A stretch of 64,000 nucleotides of DNA from an uncultured Caulobacterales bacterium (GTDB lineage Bacteria; Pseudomonadota; Alphaproteobacteria; Caulobacterales; Maricaulaceae): NCBI GenBank assembly GCA_938009235.1, contig CALLIK010000004.1, positions 518,412 to 582,411 on the forward strand, read 5' to 3'. The position numbers were made by a program, and so were the translations under genes. Below, piece after piece: positions 33,716-42,667 of the stretch. The notes beneath the pieces were generated by a model, which saw only the letters and a list, made by a program, of their open reading frames with translations, was not told the DNA's origin and made no database searches. The first letter of the stretch is position 1. The number at the start of each line of letters is the position of its first letter.

Positions 33716-33804
33716 TCAAATATTAACAACAATGGTTAGGGTAAAAAAAAACAATATTTGATAGTACGTTGGTATATAAGAACCTCCACCTGTGAAACCT
33801 GTTT

Positions 33805-34386
33805 ATGGCCTTAAGTCGACTGAGTGTAAAACAACACCGATCAAATTCGAACTTGGCTAGAGGTCACTTTGGCACTCAAAGTAAATCTAAAATAGGTTAT
33901 GCACGTGCCGTGTTTACAGCTTGTTCCATATTAATTGGGGCGGTCATGTATTACATAGCCCTGCATTATGTCCCTGCCCTTTCCAACCCAAGGGACGTTC
34001 TAAAGTTCGCAACTGAGTCAAAGTCATTGCCTCCAAAACAGGCCGAATTTGATTTTGAAGAATCTAGACCTATGGGAAATAGGTTAAACGTATTCTATAA
34101 ATTATTCACACTTGATCGTGCATATATGCGTGCAGGAGAAACGATTGAAATCAGATACGACCTTCCTGAACAGACAACCGTAAATCTTGATATTTTGCAG
34201 TGCCGTAGGGTTTGGGCAATCGAAATTTTTAAATGCACACCCTTGAACCAATTTGGTACTAAAAAGGGGCCTGGAAGAGGAATGGCTGAGTTCAAACTAG
34301 ATACAGGCGGGTTTTATCACTTCAGACATGAAGTTAGTAATTTAAAAGCGGGCGATTCCTACCACCTACTTTGGCAACGTGGCTAA
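33805..34386 (+). CDS. Membrane-anchored protein of unknown function
   Basis: A 193-residue protein: a basic N-terminus (1-35), one membrane segment (about 36-57: AVFTACSILIGAVMYYIALHY), then a periplasmic domain (about 95-193) with IEIRYDLPEQTTVNLDILQCRR, FKC and GGFYHFRHEVSNL. Two Cys in the periplasmic domain may form a disulfide. Family not recognised. A degraded copy of its 3' half follows directly. Upstream is AT-rich (GGTATATAAG). Confidence 0.7.
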   Translation: MALSRLSVKQHRSNSNLARGHFGTQSKSKIGYARAVFTACSILIGAVMYYIALHYVPALSNPRDVLKFATESKSLPPKQAEFDFEESRPMGNRLNVFYKLFTLDRAYMRAGETIEIRYDLPEQTTVNLDILQCRRVWAIEIFKCTPLNQFGTKKGPGRGMAEFKLDTGGFYHFRHEVSNLKAGDSYHLLWQRG

Positions 34387-34513
34387 GCTACAGTCACACA
34401 ATAAATGAAATTGAACTCTAATAATAATCTCACTTTATTAGATGTATATAACAAGACTATTGCAATTAGGGCTTTAGCGTTGAGCTCTTGAACAACAGAG
34501 AGACCAGTGGGGT

Positions 34514-34772
34514 TAAGTAGAAGCAGATGTGCCTTTTACGTACCATTTTCACAGCAGCATGATTCACTTTAAAATCCTCCAATGCCGTCCCTCTTGTATT
34601 ATTAAAATACTCAACTGCCGTATTTCAGAAAATTCAACACACGAACAAAAACCGAAGCGGTTTAGAAACCTTCTTCTTGCAGCAAGGCGGATTTTATCAT
34701 TTCCGACAAAAAGTATCAGGTATCACTAATGGTGAGCCTCATCACTTTAGATCGAACGCTTTGTTAAGCTAA
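34514..34772 (+). pseudogene. Decayed duplicate of the 3' half of the preceding gene
   Basis: In one frame FKILQCRPSCIIKILNC (from about 34550) parallels DILQCRRVWAIEIFKC of the neighbour. In another frame, from 34665, the sequence ETFFLQQGGFYHFRQKVSGI parallels MAEFKLDTGGFYHFRHEVSNL, and ends at TAA 34770-34772 near the same point as the neighbour. The frame changes between the two blocks and the membrane anchor is absent, so this is a broken tandem copy. Confidence 0.75.
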
Positions 34773-34776
34773 TAAA

Positions 34777-34805
34777 AAACCCGCCTCGGCAAGCCGGGCG
34801 GGTTT
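34777..34805 (-). terminator. Rho-independent terminator of rpsD
   Basis: On the - strand, AAACCCGCC pairs with GGCGGGTTT, with a nested CGGC/GCCG stem at the tip, followed by a run of six T. It lies 25-53 bases after the rpsD stop. The pseudogene stop lies immediately to its left, so it may also block read-through. Confidence 0.88.
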
Positions 34806-34829
34806 CCAAAATCGGTATAGTAGAGCTCT

Positions 34830-35447
34830 CTAACGAGAGTAGAATTCCACTGTAAGGTTTGGCTCCATTTGAACCGGATAAGGCACTTCGTCGTATGACG
34901 GTGTACGAGCGAATGTCGCCTGCATAGCCTTTGGATCAACAGAAATATAATCTGGTGTTTCGCGTTCTGAAGACTCAAGAGCTTCAAGAACAAGAGCCAT
35001 TGTGCGTGACTTTTCACGAACTTCAATAACGTCACCTTCTTTACAGCGATATGAAGGGATATTCACCTTGATACCATTAACAAGAATATGGCCGTGATTG
35101 ACGAACTGACGCGCAGCAAAAACAGTTGGTACAAATTTGGAACGATAAACAACCGCATCCAAACGACGCTCTAGCAAACCAATTAGGTTCTCAGATGCAT
35201 CGCCCTTCATACGTGTAGCTTGGTCGTATGTTTTACGGAACTGTTTCTCTGTGATGTTGCCGTAGTAGCCTTTAAGCTTCTGCTTCGCGCGCAACTGTGT
35301 ACCGAAATCGCTGAGTTTACCGCGACGGTTTTGGCCATGTTGTCCTGGAGGATATGCACGCTTGTTGACTGGTGACTTTGGACGGCCCCAGATATTCTCG
35401 CCCATACGGCGATCAATCTTATACTTAGCTGAATGACGCTTAGACAT
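34830..35447 (-). CDS. rpsD: 30S ribosomal protein S4
   Basis: Primary 16S rRNA-binding protein of the small subunit, 205 residues. It begins [20 protein letters not shown], with [29 protein letters not shown] (in parts) and the S4 RNA-binding domain [36 protein letters not shown]. Single gene on the - strand. Confidence 0.97.
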   Translation of the reverse strand: MSKRHSAKYKIDRRMGENIWGRPKSPVNKRAYPPGQHGQNRRGKLSDFGTQLRAKQKLKGYYGNITEKQFRKTYDQATRMKGDASENLIGLLERRLDAVVYRSKFVPTVFAARQFVNHGHILVNGIKVNIPSYRCKEGDVIEVREKSRTMALVLEALESSERETPDYISVDPKAMQATFARTPSYDEVPYPVQMEPNLTVEFYSR

Positions 35448-35626
35448 GTGCGTCCTTTCTAATTTGACGTGGCCCGGCTCACCTCACCTATGAGGTAGCG
35501 ATCTCGACGGCGGCACCACACCTTCCCGTAATGGCGGCTAGATAGCGGATTGAGCCTGCAAGTCAAGCCATCCTTCAGGCCACCGATTTCAGTTGGCAGA
35601 CCCATGGAATGGTGACATGGGCGCAT

Positions 35627-36550
35627 ATGGCAAATGTACACCAACAGACCGACTCAAGCGACGGAAACGCAGGACTTATCTCTGGTTTTGCCGCCTATGC
35701 TATGTGGGGCCTATTTCCAATCTATTTTGTCGCGATGCGGCATGTCCCGGCCCTTGAATTACTGGCCTATCGTATTGTGTGGTCCTTACCATTTGGCCTG
35801 CTCATTCTTTTGTTCCGCAAGCAAATCAGAGACACGCTTCGCTCGCTCGCCAAACCTAAAACGGTGATCTTGCTCGCGATAGCTGCGGTCGCGCTTGCTG
35901 CGAACTGGGGCGTCTATATTTGGGCCATTCAACAAGAACAAATCTTCCAAGGCAGCCTTGGTTATTACATCAATCCGCTTCTTTATGTTCTGGTCGCCGT
36001 TGTGTTCTTCAAGGAGAAGCTCACGCCTCTGCAAGGCCTCGCGATTGCCTTTGCCTGTATTGGCGTTGCTATTCTGACCCTCAAAGGCGGAGTCTTCCCT
36101 GGCATTTCCTTGATACTCGCCATGACCTTCACAACCTATGGCGTCCTGCGCAAACAAATCGACGTTGGCGCTATGCCCGGATTATTTATCGAAGTCCTCG
36201 TTCTCATTCTACCCGCAGCCGCGGTGCTTTGGTTTATCGCTTCAAACGACAACCTCTCTTGGGGGGCTTATGGGCCTAAAACTGACCTGCTGATAGTCTT
36301 GGCAGGTCCGCTGACCATTTTGCCGTTACTGGCTTTCACCTTCGCGGCGCGGCGCATTCGGCTCTCAATACTTGGCATTTTACAATATATCGGCCCAACA
36401 ATGCAATTCGGGTGCGCGCTATATTTCGGTGAAGCCTTCACAGCGGCTCACGCGTGGTGCTTCGGCTTTATTTGGGTAGGTGTGGCGATATTCGCCTTCG
36501 ACGCTGTCAGGAAAAGCCGCAGGCCCGTTAAGGCTGCTTCCCTGACATAA
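35627..36550 (+). CDS. rarD: RarD-like EamA-family permease
   Basis: Inner-membrane protein of the drug/metabolite transporter superfamily, with two EamA repeats and about ten membrane segments over 307 residues. The RarD signature YAMWGLFPIYF near the N-terminus and the LAYRIVWSLPF region are present, with the second repeat ending in QYIGPTMQFG. ATG 35627 is the chosen start; GTG 35609 is an alternative. Substrate unknown. Its 3' end overlaps the convergent membrane protein gene. Confidence 0.88.
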   Translation: MANVHQQTDSSDGNAGLISGFAAYAMWGLFPIYFVAMRHVPALELLAYRIVWSLPFGLLILLFRKQIRDTLRSLAKPKTVILLAIAAVALAANWGVYIWAIQQEQIFQGSLGYYINPLLYVLVAVVFFKEKLTPLQGLAIAFACIGVAILTLKGGVFPGISLILAMTFTTYGVLRKQIDVGAMPGLFIEVLVLILPAAAVLWFIASNDNLSWGAYGPKTDLLIVLAGPLTILPLLAFTFAARRIRLSILGILQYIGPTMQFGCALYFGEAFTAAHAWCFGFIWVGVAIFAFDAVRKSRRPVKAASLT

Positions 36551-36821
36551 AGTCACCAAACAGAGCGCCGCCCGGGCTTCCGATGAATACGCCAAGTAGG
36601 TAAATCGCAAATAAGATCAACAGCTGCCCCAGAAACAAATATACGCCGTCCATTAACATATTTTGATCGGGAGCTTGAGGCGTGCCTTTAAGTAGCTTTC
36701 GCCGCGCAGAGGCAAAGATCAACGTCGACAACAACGCAATGATAAAGACGAACCAAACGCGGATACCGAAATAGCCCGCAACACCGCCAAGTAAAAGTAA
36801 TAGATATCCAATATATTTCAT
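36528..36821 (-). CDS. Small membrane protein of unknown function
   Basis: A 97-residue protein with two hydrophobic segments near the N-terminus (YLLLLLGGVAGYFGI, WFVFIIALLSTLIFA), a charged loop and a third segment (LFLGQLLILFAIYLLGVFIG). Three membrane helices are likely. Family not recognised. It converges with rarD and overlaps it by 23 bases at the 3' ends. Confidence 0.65.
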   Translation of the reverse strand: MKYIGYLLLLLGGVAGYFGIRVWFVFIIALLSTLIFASARRKLLKGTPQAPDQNMLMDGVYLFLGQLLILFAIYLLGVFIGSPGGALFGDFMSGKQP

Positions 36822-37513
36822 ACTCCGCTCCCTGACTGAAATGCGCTTAAGAGTAAAGCGCCCACGCGGCTTCGTATGCAGCCCATCTGGGGGTCTACCG
36901 ATTACTATTTTTAAAGCAGGACAGCCCGCGTGGTTGATACTCGCGACGGAGTACCGAAATAAAAAAGTTATGTTTTACGCGAAGATCGACCACGCGGCTG
37001 TGACGTTTTACGCAAAGGCCTCATAATTGGCTCCCGCTACACCACTTATGCCGTCATGCTTTTTTGGCATGTCGAACACAGCAGTTCATGCGGTCAGGCT
37101 CCAATGCGTAAGATAACGAGCGAAGTTGTCACACCAGTCTCGTTTCACACACAGCCTTCCGAACCAGTAAGTGACGTCTCACCTGTCCAATGTCCGAAAG
37201 AACGCTCTTAGAATGACACAGGTTTTCATACCGTGGACGCATCTCTTGAAATTTTATCTAGTGAATTGAAAACGCAAGAGAGTTCAAATCTAAAAACAGG
37301 GATCATTCTATTTACGATGAATTATTTGGCCTGAAGCGCACATTAGGCGAGCGGCTTAAAACCGCACCCAAAATAAGACACTCGTGTTTGTAAAGTATGT
37401 TCTAGATTTCGGCTGACCATGTTCTGTGATTAATGCTTATTCTTGATGGAAACATATAATTAGCTCCTTTGAATTATACTGAACCCAATTTATTGGCAAG
37501 GATATGGGTAAGC
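36822..37513. other. Long intergenic region with dispersed-repeat copy 1
   Basis: About 690 bases without a supported gene. It holds repeat copy 1 (36918-37203) and an inverted repeat GCCCGCGTGGT / ACCACGCGGC (36923-36934 with 36988-37000). The right part is AT-rich and leads into the DUF3137 gene. Confidence 0.5.
36918..37203 (+). repeat. Dispersed intergenic repeat, copy 1
   Basis: Similar in order and content to 62783-63077: AGGAC.GCCCGC, CGACGGA.TACCGAA, TTTTACGC, a variable middle, then a 45-base core at 37159-37203 that differs from copy 2 (63033-63077) at only two positions. The loose 5' part and strict 3' core suggest a conserved element, such as a regulatory RNA, regulator site or decayed small gene. 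Confidence 0.6.
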
Positions 37514-38488
37514 ATGCATCAGTTTGACGAACGTCACCCCGCCTTCGATGGTTTTAGCTCATTCTATTTTCAAGTTATTGGCCCGCGACTTCGCAATGAG
37601 GAAGCGGCTCGAAAGGCAGCCGTTAAAAAGTCGCTCTTGATAACGCCTTTCGCCCTCATTGCAGCGGTATTGATTGTGACAATTTACTATAAATATGGGT
37701 CGCCATCATGGGGACAGCTATTTCTCGTCGGTTTTTTTGCTTTTGGGCTTGCATTGGGTGCGTCTGCACATCCTTTTGAGCGTGTTATTGCGGCGACAAG
37801 ATATAGCCTGATCGGGGGATTTTGTAGATTTAAGAGGTGGTCATCTCGGGGAAATGGGTCTTTTAACGGAGATGCAAAGCGATTGTTGGAATTAGAGTTA
37901 GTCCCAGCTTACCAATCTGCCTCTTTTGGGGATTTAGTTGTCGGTGAGAGCCATGGTGTCAGTTTTTCATTCTGCCGCGCGGAGCTAAGTAAATCCGATA
38001 TTATCAAAAATGATCCCTACCCGTGGAATTCTACCTTTACAGGTCAATGTATCGCCATCGGGTTTAACCGCCAGTTTAAAGGCCGCACCGCCGTCTTCCC
38101 TGACAAAGGCTTATTAAATCGAAGGAAAAGAGGCAGTATGAAACGCGTGCGTCTCGTCGATCCTATTTTTGAGAAGAAATATGAGGTCTATGGAACAGAT
38201 CAAGTCGAAGCCAGATATCTTCTATCGCCTGACTTTATGCAGCGCTTAGTAGATTTAGAGCATTCTTTTAAAGGCAAGTCTCTTCGATTTGGGTTCATTG
38301 ACAACCAGCTCTTGATTGCCATTGAAACTCGCATGCAGTTGGGAGTGGGGTCAATGTTTCGGCCGCTGGATGACCCAAAAAGAATGCAGCGTATTCTAGA
38401 TGTCATGGGAGCCATATATGGCGTCATTGATGGTATCACCAAGCCGCAAGAACCCATATTGGTGAACCCACATTCAACTGCGGCCTAA
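37514..38488 (+). CDS. DUF3137-family membrane protein
   Basis: A protein of about 324 residues from ATG 37514 (TTG 37469 is an alternative, 339 residues). Two hydrophobic segments (about 35-58 and 65-85) are followed by a large soluble domain. The segments FEKKYEVYGTDQVEARYLLSPDFMQRL and GFIDNQLLIAI (shown in parts) are typical of DUF3137. The family's function is unknown. It follows the dispersed repeat copy 1. Confidence 0.75.
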   Translation: MHQFDERHPAFDGFSSFYFQVIGPRLRNEEAARKAAVKKSLLITPFALIAAVLIVTIYYKYGSPSWGQLFLVGFFAFGLALGASAHPFERVIAATRYSLIGGFCRFKRWSSRGNGSFNGDAKRLLELELVPAYQSASFGDLVVGESHGVSFSFCRAELSKSDIIKNDPYPWNSTFTGQCIAIGFNRQFKGRTAVFPDKGLLNRRKRGSMKRVRLVDPIFEKKYEVYGTDQVEARYLLSPDFMQRLVDLEHSFKGKSLRFGFIDNQLLIAIETRMQLGVGSMFRPLDDPKRMQRILDVMGAIYGVIDGITKPQEPILVNPHSTAA

Positions 38489-38490
38489 AC

Positions 38491-38522
38491 TGAGTGTCTT
38501 AAAATCGCTCCATAACAGCCGC
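38491..38522 (+). repeat. Short dispersed repeat, copy A
   Basis: TGAGTGTCTTAAAATCGC and the following bases closely resemble 39085-39116, on either side of the small membrane protein gene. Weak, but the shared TAAAATCGC and downstream AGCC keep the same spacing. Confidence 0.35.
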
Positions 38523-38623
38523 TCACCTACGAGGCTTGAACCGCGCGAAATAGGACGCTTGCATGTCTGATATTATCAGTCATTAAGGCTCAGTGATTTC
38601 AGGATAAAAGTCAGAGCATTTAA

Positions 38624-38980
38624 ATGGCATATTCTCGTCGAATAATTATTTTGATATGGCTTAGTTTTTTTGTCTTTGGCGTTCTTGAAGCTATTCTACC
38701 TGCCCAAGCTAATGGGTTAAGTTTCATCCATGGCTTTATGCTAATCGTAGGCGCGGTATTCTGGTGCGCTTATCACGCGGAAGAAAATGAAATAAAAATC
38801 CCCAGAGGTTCGATACTTCTTAGTGTCTTATTACCGATTATTGGAATTCCATACTATTTGCTTAGAGGCTATGGCTTTAAAAGCGGTGGACTGAAGCTTC
38901 TCCAGTTTTTCGGGTTTATGATAATAGCCATGTTATTATACTTCATTCCACTGGAGCTTATCGAAGCCCTGTTTCGCTAG
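38624..38980 (+). CDS. Small four-helix membrane protein of unknown function
   Basis: A 118-residue protein with hydrophobic segments at about 7-25, 33-49, 64-80 and 92-112, and short polar loops (YHAEENEIKIPRGS). Family not recognised. ATG 38624 follows GGATAAAAGTCAGAGC. It lies between two copies of a short dispersed repeat. Confidence 0.65.
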   Translation: MAYSRRIIILIWLSFFVFGVLEAILPAQANGLSFIHGFMLIVGAVFWCAYHAEENEIKIPRGSILLSVLLPIIGIPYYLLRGYGFKSGGLKLLQFFGFMIIAMLLYFIPLELIEALFR

Positions 38981-39299
38981 ATATTATCCTCGTGAAGTCA
39001 GCTGAGACATTTGGTATCCGCTCGCTGAGTAATTCAACGCCATCAGAAATGGAATAGCTTTTTCCAAAGGCAATCTATGGCAGCTGAGCGTCCTAAAATC
39101 GCCTCATGTAAGCCACTGGCTGAGGCCTCTTTCGGGATTATCAATCTACATTCCTAGCGCCATTGCCCTACCCCGAATGAGTACGCCCGAATCATTCATT
39201 TAAGCGGAGCTTAGATGCGGCATATCTTGGAAAGCTCTCTAGAATACTGAAAACAAGTGCTAGTTTAGGGCTCTAAACAGGGACAGACTTAAACCACCC
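38981..39299. other. Intergenic region between membrane protein and lipocalin
   Basis: 319 bases without a supported gene. It includes copy B of the short repeat at 39085-39116. No promoter or terminator is convincing; the 3' end of the lipocalin gene is at its right edge. Confidence 0.4.
39085..39116 (+). repeat. Short dispersed repeat, copy B
   Basis: TGAGCGTCCTAAAATCGC resembles copy A at 38491-38522, with the same order of shared blocks. May be the edge of a longer decayed duplication. Confidence 0.35.
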
Positions 39300-39827
39300 C
39301 TACTTCGCTTTGTCATGTTCGATCCAGATCAAGCTATCGGTATCATACCCTAACGCTTTGGATTGGGTCAGAAAAGAGCTTCTGACGGTTTCAGAAATTG
39401 TCGGGGTTCGAGATAAGAGCCATAAGTAATTATCTTTGCCGCCACTCACATAGGCATATGTATAATTCGCCTTATCCAAATCGAAGATAATGTAATCTCC
39501 GTAAAATGGACCAAAGAATGAAACCTTCAAATGCCCTGTCGTTTCATTGCCCGCGAATTTCGCTTTACCTACGGCGTCTTCAAACTCGCCTTTACTGTCC
39601 TTATACCCGCGGTTTTCGACTTTGATTTTACCATCATCGCGTATGCTGTAATTTGCTGTCACATTAGAAAGCCCGCGTTCAAACGAATGGTCCATACGGG
39701 CCACTTCATACCACGTCCCCAAATAGCGATCCGTTTCAAAACTAGACACAGGGACCGCATTCACTGGATTTCCAGCGCAGGCCGTCAGCGTAAATACTGA
39801 GAATAAAACACTATAGAATAATTTCAT
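39300..39827 (-). CDS. blc: Outer-membrane lipocalin lipoprotein (Blc type)
   Basis: A 175-residue lipoprotein: signal sequence FYSVLFSVFTLTACAG with lipobox LTAC (Cys at residue 17), followed by the lipocalin GTWYEVARMDHSFERGLSNVTANYS region and YAYVSGGKDNYLWLLSRTP (both shown in pieces). Blc-type lipocalins are anchored in the outer membrane and bind lysophospholipids; stress and stationary-phase expression is known in enterobacteria. Alone on the - strand. Confidence 0.93.
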   Translation of the reverse strand: MKLFYSVLFSVFTLTACAGNPVNAVPVSSFETDRYLGTWYEVARMDHSFERGLSNVTANYSIRDDGKIKVENRGYKDSKGEFEDAVGKAKFAGNETTGHLKVSFFGPFYGDYIIFDLDKANYTYAYVSGGKDNYLWLLSRTPTISETVRSSFLTQSKALGYDTDSLIWIEHDKAK

Positions 39828-39964
39828 CTTTGGCTTTCTTGCTATAAATCAGTTTGACGGAAATGCGTGTATAACGATTAAACTCATCATGCCGCCCGAA
39901 TTCACTCGAATGCAAGTTAACTCAAATCAATCACCAATGGCGAATAGTCGCAGTGAGTTACGCC

Positions 39965-40465
39965 CTATGGCCGCCTCAGGTTCACCAACTCAAGCTTCGC
40001 CCGTTCCTGATTGACCGCATTCCAAGCTTGAGGGTCATGCGCGAGGGTTCGCACCAGTTTTCCTGTTGAAATACCGAGAGCTTTCGCCGCCTCGCCCACA
40101 GCCCAATCATTATGCGCGAGCACATCAAACACATGCGCGATGAACCCCGCATAGCGGCGGTCTTTCTTGCCGAGCTTCCATGACCCGCCCCAACGCTCAG
40201 AGGCTCGGCCGGGCGCAATCGGCATACGTGTTTCAATCGCGAGGGCCGTCCGCAAACGCTTGAGTGCTTCGGACCGATTTCGATGTTGAGAACGGTGGTC
40301 CGCACAAGAGGCCACAATTTTTCCGTCAGGCGCCGTTATACGAACAGCGGAATCTGTCGTGTTACGATGTTGCCCACCGGGACCAGAGGCGCGGTAGGTT
40401 TCCTGACGGCACTGCCGCAGCAAGGCCTCATCCTCCAACTCCAAAAGATCGTTACGCGTGGGCAT
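39965..40465 (-). CDS. Peptide-chain-release-factor-like protein (GGQ, ArfB-like)
   Basis: A 166-residue protein with the peptidyl-tRNA hydrolysis motif [10 protein letters not shown] (GGQ) and the surrounding RF-1 domain pattern. No codon-recognition domain. Unlike ArfB (about 140 residues), the last 60 residues contain an HTH-like segment ([19 protein letters not shown]) rather than a plain basic tail. Probably a ribosome-rescue factor. Its start overlaps the stop of trmJ by one base, so the two are coupled. Confidence 0.82.
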   Translation of the reverse strand: MPTRNDLLELEDEALLRQCRQETYRASGPGGQHRNTTDSAVRITAPDGKIVASCADHRSQHRNRSEALKRLRTALAIETRMPIAPGRASERWGGSWKLGKKDRRYAGFIAHVFDVLAHNDWAVGEAAKALGISTGKLVRTLAHDPQAWNAVNQERAKLELVNLRRP

Positions 40466-41262
40466 TAGGGTCCGCGCGCCTTCCCTCGGCCTTTGGCTAA
40501 GGCTTTTATAATCCCGCGAAAGGTTCGCACTTCCTGTTGGCTCATTTGCGCGCGGGTCAACGGTGCGCGGATATTTTGCTGCATCAAATGTTTCTTAGCG
40601 GCGGGGAAGAAGAAGCCTGCTTCATCTAGTTCCTCTTCCATATGATCGAATAAGCGCGTGAGGTCTTCACGCGGGGCCACGTCACTGCGTACGCCTTCAA
40701 AGTAATCTGGGACGTCCATGCCCTCGCCCTCAAAGTTACTCTGGGCCCAGAGGAAAGCAAACACATTCACGGCTTGTGCGAGGTTCAACGATTGGAACGC
40801 AGGGTTCACAGGATAGGTCAGGATCGCATCGGCCATAACAACATCAGCATTCGTCAGGCCAGCTTTCTCAGGGCCAAAGAGTATGCCGACACCGCTGCTA
40901 ACTTTGGCGCGCATTTCGCGGCCCACAACATTTGTACCGACGACTGGGATTTCAAGCTCACGCCGCCGCGCTGTCGCCGCTAAAACATAGGATAAATCCG
41001 CAACCGCCTCTTCGACAGTCTCAAACAATTTCGCAGTTTCGATCAGCTCAACCGCCCCTGCGGCCATCGCATCTGCGGCTGGGTTCGGCCACCCATCACG
41101 CGGTGCGACAAGTCGCAGCTCTGTCAGCCCAAAATTCAACATCCCTCGACACGCCGCGCCAATGTTCTCGCCCAACTGCGGCCGCACGAGAATAACAGCA
41201 GGCTGCGGTGCGTCCTCACGCTCTATCACGCGTCCCAACTGGTCCTTGATGGCTTTACCCAT
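40465..41262 (-). CDS. trmJ: tRNA (cytidine/uridine-2'-O)-methyltransferase TrmJ
   Basis: SPOUT-family methyltransferase, 265 residues, acting on the 2'-OH at position 32 of tRNA. N-terminal [23 protein letters not shown], then [21 protein letters not shown], and the SAM-knot segments [15 protein letters not shown] and [16 protein letters not shown]. The C-terminal helical part (about 170-265) fits TrmJ. Coupled to the GGQ protein gene, an unusual partner. Confidence 0.92.
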   Translation of the reverse strand: MGKAIKDQLGRVIEREDAPQPAVILVRPQLGENIGAACRGMLNFGLTELRLVAPRDGWPNPAADAMAAGAVELIETAKLFETVEEAVADLSYVLAATARRRELEIPVVGTNVVGREMRAKVSSGVGILFGPEKAGLTNADVVMADAILTYPVNPAFQSLNLAQAVNVFAFLWAQSNFEGEGMDVPDYFEGVRSDVAPREDLTRLFDHMEEELDEAGFFFPAAKKHLMQQNIRAPLTRAQMSQQEVRTFRGIIKALAKGRGKARGP

Positions 41263-41340
41263 GAATATCGGCTTTCGTTTCTCTATGCTCGGTGTTATCG
41301 AGACATCAACACTTTCGTCCGTCCGCTTAATGAGGAAAAC

Positions 41341-42552
41341 ATGGCCAAAATCAAGGTATCAAACCCCGTCGTCGATATGAATGGCGACGAGATGACCCGC
41401 ATTATCTGGGACATGATCAAGGATCGCCTGATCCATCCTTATCTCGACATCGACTTGCTCGACTATGACCTGTCCATCCAATCGCGCGACGCGACAGATG
41501 ATAAGATCACCGTCGATGCGGCCAATGCGATCAAAAAGCATAATGTTGGTATCAAATGCGCGACCATCACGCCCGATGAGCAACGCGTCGAAGAATTCGA
41601 CCTCAAAGAAATGTGGCGCTCCCCGAACGGCACAATCCGCAACATCCTTGGCGGCGTTGTTTTCCGCGAGCCAATCATCTGTAGCAACGTTCCTCGCCTC
41701 GTGCCGGGTTGGACGCAGCCTATCGTGATCGGCCGTCACGCTTTCGGTGATCAGTACAAAGCCACAGACTTCCTCGTCCCCTCCGCAGGTAAGCTGACGA
41801 TGACGTGGGAAGGCAATAACGGCGAGAAGATCGAACGCGAAGTATTTGATTTCCCTGAAGCGGGTGTTGCAATGGGTATGTATAACCTCGACGCATCCAT
41901 CCGTGATTTCGCGCGCGCCGTCTTCAATTACGGAACACAACGCAAATGGCCTGTTTACCTGTCGACTAAAAATACGATCCTCAAGAAATATGACGGACGT
42001 TTCAAAGACATCTTCCAAGAAGTCTACGACACGGAGTTCGCTGAAAAGTTCGCAGAATTCGGCGGCGAGTATCAGCATCGCTTGATCGACGATATGGTCG
42101 CAGCGGCCATGAAATGGTCCGGCGGATATATCTGGGCCTGTAAGAACTATGACGGCGACGTACAGTCCGACACAGTCGCGCAGGGCTTTGGTTCCCTCGG
42201 CCTCATGACATCCTTCCTTCTGACCCCAGATGGAAAAACAATGGAAGCCGAAGCGGCTCACGGTACGGTTACGCGCCATTATCGCAACCACCAGAAGGGT
42301 GAAGCGACATCGACAAACTCAACCGCCTCTATCTTCGCTTGGACACGCGGCCTCGCGCATCGTGCCAAATTGGATGACAACGAGAAGCTAGCGCGATTCG
42401 CAACAGGTCTAGAGAAAACTGTCATCGAAACCGTCGAAGGCGGCCAAATGACAAAAGACCTCGCCCTGCTCGTTGGCGATCAACAAGGCTGGCTCACGAC
42501 ACAAGGCTACCTCGAAGCGATCGCAGAGAACTTCGAACGGAAGATGACTTAG
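41341..42552 (+). CDS. icd: NADP-dependent isocitrate dehydrogenase (dimeric)
   Basis: TCA-cycle enzyme, isocitrate to 2-oxoglutarate, 403 residues of the eukaryotic-like NADP type found in many alphaproteobacteria. It begins [20 protein letters not shown], then [13 protein letters not shown], and has the Asp-rich metal site [28 protein letters not shown] and the family signature [12 protein letters not shown] second, unrelated isocitrate dehydrogenase lies at 44483. Confidence 0.96.
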   Translation: MAKIKVSNPVVDMNGDEMTRIIWDMIKDRLIHPYLDIDLLDYDLSIQSRDATDDKITVDAANAIKKHNVGIKCATITPDEQRVEEFDLKEMWRSPNGTIRNILGGVVFREPIICSNVPRLVPGWTQPIVIGRHAFGDQYKATDFLVPSAGKLTMTWEGNNGEKIEREVFDFPEAGVAMGMYNLDASIRDFARAVFNYGTQRKWPVYLSTKNTILKKYDGRFKDIFQEVYDTEFAEKFAEFGGEYQHRLIDDMVAAAMKWSGGYIWACKNYDGDVQSDTVAQGFGSLGLMTSFLLTPDGKTMEAEAAHGTVTRHYRNHQKGEATSTNSTASIFAWTRGLAHRAKLDDNEKLARFATGLEKTVIETVEGGQMTKDLALLVGDQQGWLTTQGYLEAIAENFERKMT

Positions 42553-42574
42553 GCCATTTCCCCACACTGATTTG

Positions 42575-42602
42575 AAAGCCCGTCACTTTGGCGGGCTTTT
42601 TT
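42575..42602 (+). terminator. Rho-independent terminator of icd
   Basis: AAAGCCCG, loop, CGGGCTTT, then TTT: a GC-rich stem right after the icd stop. Separates icd from the MipA/OmpV gene. Confidence 0.88.
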
Positions 42603-42667
42603 ATGCTCACTAGAAACTCTCGCGAACGTTACTGGTTGTTGAAAATCAAGCGCCTTAACGGGCGAGC

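Noticed and set aside
36841..37026. 61-codon open frame in the intergenic region
   Set aside because: No ribosome binding site, overlaps the repeat element and is not conserved in repeat copy 2.
41359..42291. 310-codon open frame on the - strand inside icd
   Set aside because: Fully antisense to the well-supported dimeric icd; it arises from biased codon use in that gene.
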